NCBI GenBank assembly: GCA_937138275.1
Contig: CAKZOY010000470.1
Coordinates: 1-6,464 of the forward strand
Origin: an uncultured Chloroflexota bacterium
GTDB taxonomy: Bacteria; Chloroflexota; Anaerolineae; B4-G1; DUEL01
Direction: 5' to 3'
DNA: 6,464 nt
Part shown: one piece after another, positions 5,462 to 6,464 of the stretch
How positions within the stretch are numbered: the first letter of the stretch is position 1
How the letters are laid out: every line of letters starts with the position of its first letter
Position numbers and translations under genes: made by a program
Notes under the pieces: generated by a model
What the model was told of the DNA's origin: nothing
Database searches by the model: none
What the model saw: the letters and a program-made list of their open reading frames with translations, nothing else

Positions 5462-6253
5462 TTACCAGATCGCGCCCTCAATTTTGGGCAGTCCGCTGCG
5501 CTCCAGTGCCTCCACGATGGGGATGGTGATCACCGCGGTGATCGCGGAGAGTGCCGGCACCCACCAGGAGTAAGCGACGTGGGTCGCCACGCCCAGTTCG
5601 GCGGAGAAGTTGAAGAGATACCAGTAGGGACGAGTCCATGGCAGCCACCAGACGAACAGTGCTGCCAGAATCGCCAGGAAGACGCCGCCGTACCGCTGGG
5701 CGCGGTTTTGGGAGACGACCCAGCGGGGGATCAGGCGAGTCCCCAGCGGCGTGGCGGCGATGATGGTGGACGGAATCCAGTAGAGGCCAGCCATAATGAA
5801 ATAAAGGGGTTCCGGCACCTTGCCGAATCCTGCCGCCGCGCCGGGAACGTAGAATGGCACCAGCCATCCGGCGATCCCCAGGACGATGAACAGGGGAACG
5901 GTCACCTTCCACAGGCGGTCATCCCGCACCATCAGGGCGACGAAGAGGGCCGGGAGAATCGCGTTGAGGAAGATGTCCACAATCTGGAGGGGGTAGGCGG
6001 CGGGGGCGATAAACATCCCGATAAGCCCACCGACCGCCGCGGCGACAACCCCGCCCACCGGCCCCAGCAGCAGTGGGGCGATGGCGCAGAGCGGGGTGGT
6101 CAGCGGCACGTATCCTCCGCCCCCCACGTACGGGAAGATGGGGACCAGTCCGGTCACGCCACAGAGGGCGCCGAAGAGGGTCACCCAGGCGATGGAGACT
6201 CCTCCGATCCGGCTGGTCGTGCGGCGCACTTTTTCTGTTGTCTTCTCTTCCAT
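5462..6253 (-). CDS. ECF transporter S component (substrate-binding membrane protein), substrate unknown
   Basis: A 263-residue, strongly hydrophobic protein with about seven or eight membrane segments (near 17-37, 50-63, 64-84, 90-110, 117-136, 149-170, 187-204 and 228-248). Its LLLGPVGGVVAAAVGGLIGM stretch (61-80) and small-residue-rich first half resemble ECF S components, the subunits that capture a vitamin or micronutrient. The assignment rests mainly on its position directly before ECF ATPase and T genes. It is longer than the usual ~180-200 residues and six segments, with extra Trp/Tyr-rich segments towards the C-terminus. I cannot match it to a known specificity family (ThiT, BioY, RibU, PdxU and others). 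ATG 6253 has AGGGGG seven bases upstream; the open frame continues further upstream, but that part looks non-coding. It is the first gene of the operon. Confidence 0.8.
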   Translation of the reverse strand: MEEKTTEKVRRTTSRIGGVSIAWVTLFGALCGVTGLVPIFPYVGGGGYVPLTTPLCAIAPLLLGPVGGVVAAAVGGLIGMFIAPAAYPLQIVDIFLNAILPALFVALMVRDDRLWKVTVPLFIVLGIAGWLVPFYVPGAAAGFGKVPEPLYFIMAGLYWIPSTIIAATPLGTRLIPRWVVSQNRAQRYGGVFLAILAALFVWWLPWTRPYWYLFNFSAELGVATHVAYSWWVPALSAITAVITIPIVEALERSGLPKIEGAIW

Positions 6254-6260
6254 AATTGCA

Positions 6261-6266
6261 CCCCCT
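6261..6266 (-). promoter_or_regulatory. Ribosome site deciding the S-component start
   Basis: AGGGGG (within AAAGGGGGTG) ends seven bases before ATG 6253. It selects this ATG over the in-frame start 165 bases further upstream, which lies in structured, non-coding-looking sequence. Confidence 0.8.
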
Positions 6267-6285
6267 TTAGAATGGTCAAACGGAT

Positions 6286-6362
6286 AGGGCACCTTCCCAG
6301 AGCCCTGAACCCACGGTTCGCTCGTTTTTACAGCAGTTTTGGGAAATGGAGAATCACTTCTC
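6286..6362 (-). promoter_or_regulatory. Structured 5' leader of the ECF operon, possible riboswitch
   Basis: Read on the - strand, the leader holds, in order: hairpin GAGAA-GTGA-TTCTC with a GNRA-type tetraloop (6362-6349); a free TTCCCA (6345-6340); hairpin GAACC-GTG-GGTTC (6319-6307); and, directly abutting it, hairpin AGGGC-loop-GCCCT (6306-6286). The 11-base loop of the last hairpin contains TGGGAA, complementary to the free TTCCCA, so a pseudoknot is possible. The CCCT strand of the last hairpin can also pair with AGGG of the ribosome site. ECF genes are often controlled by vitamin riboswitches, but I do not recognise a known class here. The structure is visible; its function is inference. 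Confidence 0.4.
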
Positions 6363-6394
6363 GTATATTTATGCTGATTTGAAATAGATGAATC
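6362..6394 (-). promoter_or_regulatory. AT-rich patch, tentative promoter of the ECF operon
   Basis: The only strongly AT-rich stretch upstream of the operon contains -10-like hexamers TAAATA (6371-6366) and TATACG (6367-6362) on the - strand. The matching -35 region is poor (GATTCA or ATCTAT at 17-base spacing). If used, transcription would begin near 6355-6359, so the first leader hairpin would be only partly transcribed. Confidence 0.3.
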
Positions 6395-6412
6395 GGGTAT
6401 CTGATCGGTTCG

Positions 6413-6435
6413 CCCCACCCCCCAACCCCCTCCCC
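6413..6435 (-). other. G-quadruplex motif upstream of the ECF operon
   Basis: On the - strand, four G-runs of 4, 5, 6 and 4 are separated by loops A, TT and T. Very short loops and long runs are the features expected of a highly stable quadruplex. It sits about 20 bases beyond the promoter-like patch of the operon. Confidence 0.65.
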
Positions 6436-6440
6436 GTTGA

Positions 6441-6461
6441 GGGCGGACGGATCGTCCGCCC
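6441..6461. repeat. Perfect inverted repeat at the window edge, probable dispersed palindrome
   Basis: GGGCGGACG and CGTCCGCCC form a nine-pair stem with a three-base GAT loop. The flanks (a TAGGGGCGGAC-type start on the - strand, then the G-rich tract) resemble dispersed palindromic repeats that I recall from Anaerolineae-like genomes. A terminator for a gene beyond the window is also possible, although no T-run follows on the - strand and the + strand side is cut by the window end. Confidence 0.55.
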
Positions 6462-6464
6462 CTA

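Noticed and set aside
6254..6418. Longer N-terminus for the S component
   Set aside because: The extra 55 residues are polar and low-quality, lie over the hairpin leader, and the strong ribosome site is directly before ATG 6253.

Overview
The window looks like a piece of a high-GC bacterial chromosome, most probably from the Chloroflexota (Anaerolineae or a related thermophilic class). This placement is inferred from memory. It rests on short membrane-anchored proteins with a conserved juxtamembrane motif, Pro/Thr-rich 'PTPTP' linkers in front of an extracellular-type beta domain, strong AGGAGG ribosome sites with frequent GTG/TTG starts, and a GGGGCGGAC-type palindromic repeat. No marker gene fixes the taxonomy.

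Left part, + strand (1-1471): a well-formed promoter (48-76) drives a tRNA-Leu with anticodon CAA (89-171). A leader follows in which one segment (207-213) can pair either with 182-188 or with the ribosome site at 223-229. Two tandem, overlapping, related genes come next. The first encodes a 122-residue protein with one membrane segment. The second encodes a 290-residue relative carrying an added Pro/Thr linker and C-terminal beta-like domain. Their function is unknown. No separate promoter is evident for them, so they may be read through from the tRNA promoter.

Right part, - strand (6464 to 1474): an apparent operon, transcribed right to left, for a dedicated (group I) energy-coupling-factor (ECF) vitamin/micronutrient importer. 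In order it holds a large S component (substrate binding), a fused two-domain ATPase (EcfA-type), a T component (EcfT) whose start overlaps the ATPase stop by one base, and a class III PLP aminotransferase of the GabT/ornithine type 21 bases further on. The S protein would bind the substrate, the ATPase and T protein would power uptake, and the aminotransferase may act on the imported compound or a derivative. The substrate cannot be read from the sequence.

Non-coding regions: the 211 bases upstream of the S gene contain a palindromic repeat at the window edge, a very strong G-quadruplex motif on the - strand, an AT-rich promoter-like patch, and a compact set of hairpins with a possible pseudoknot. 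This is the best candidate here for an undescribed regulatory RNA. The 104-base gap between the S and ATPase genes contains a GC-rich hairpin. The two transcription units converge with only two bases between stop codons. No mobile element, CRISPR array, phage gene or replication origin was seen.
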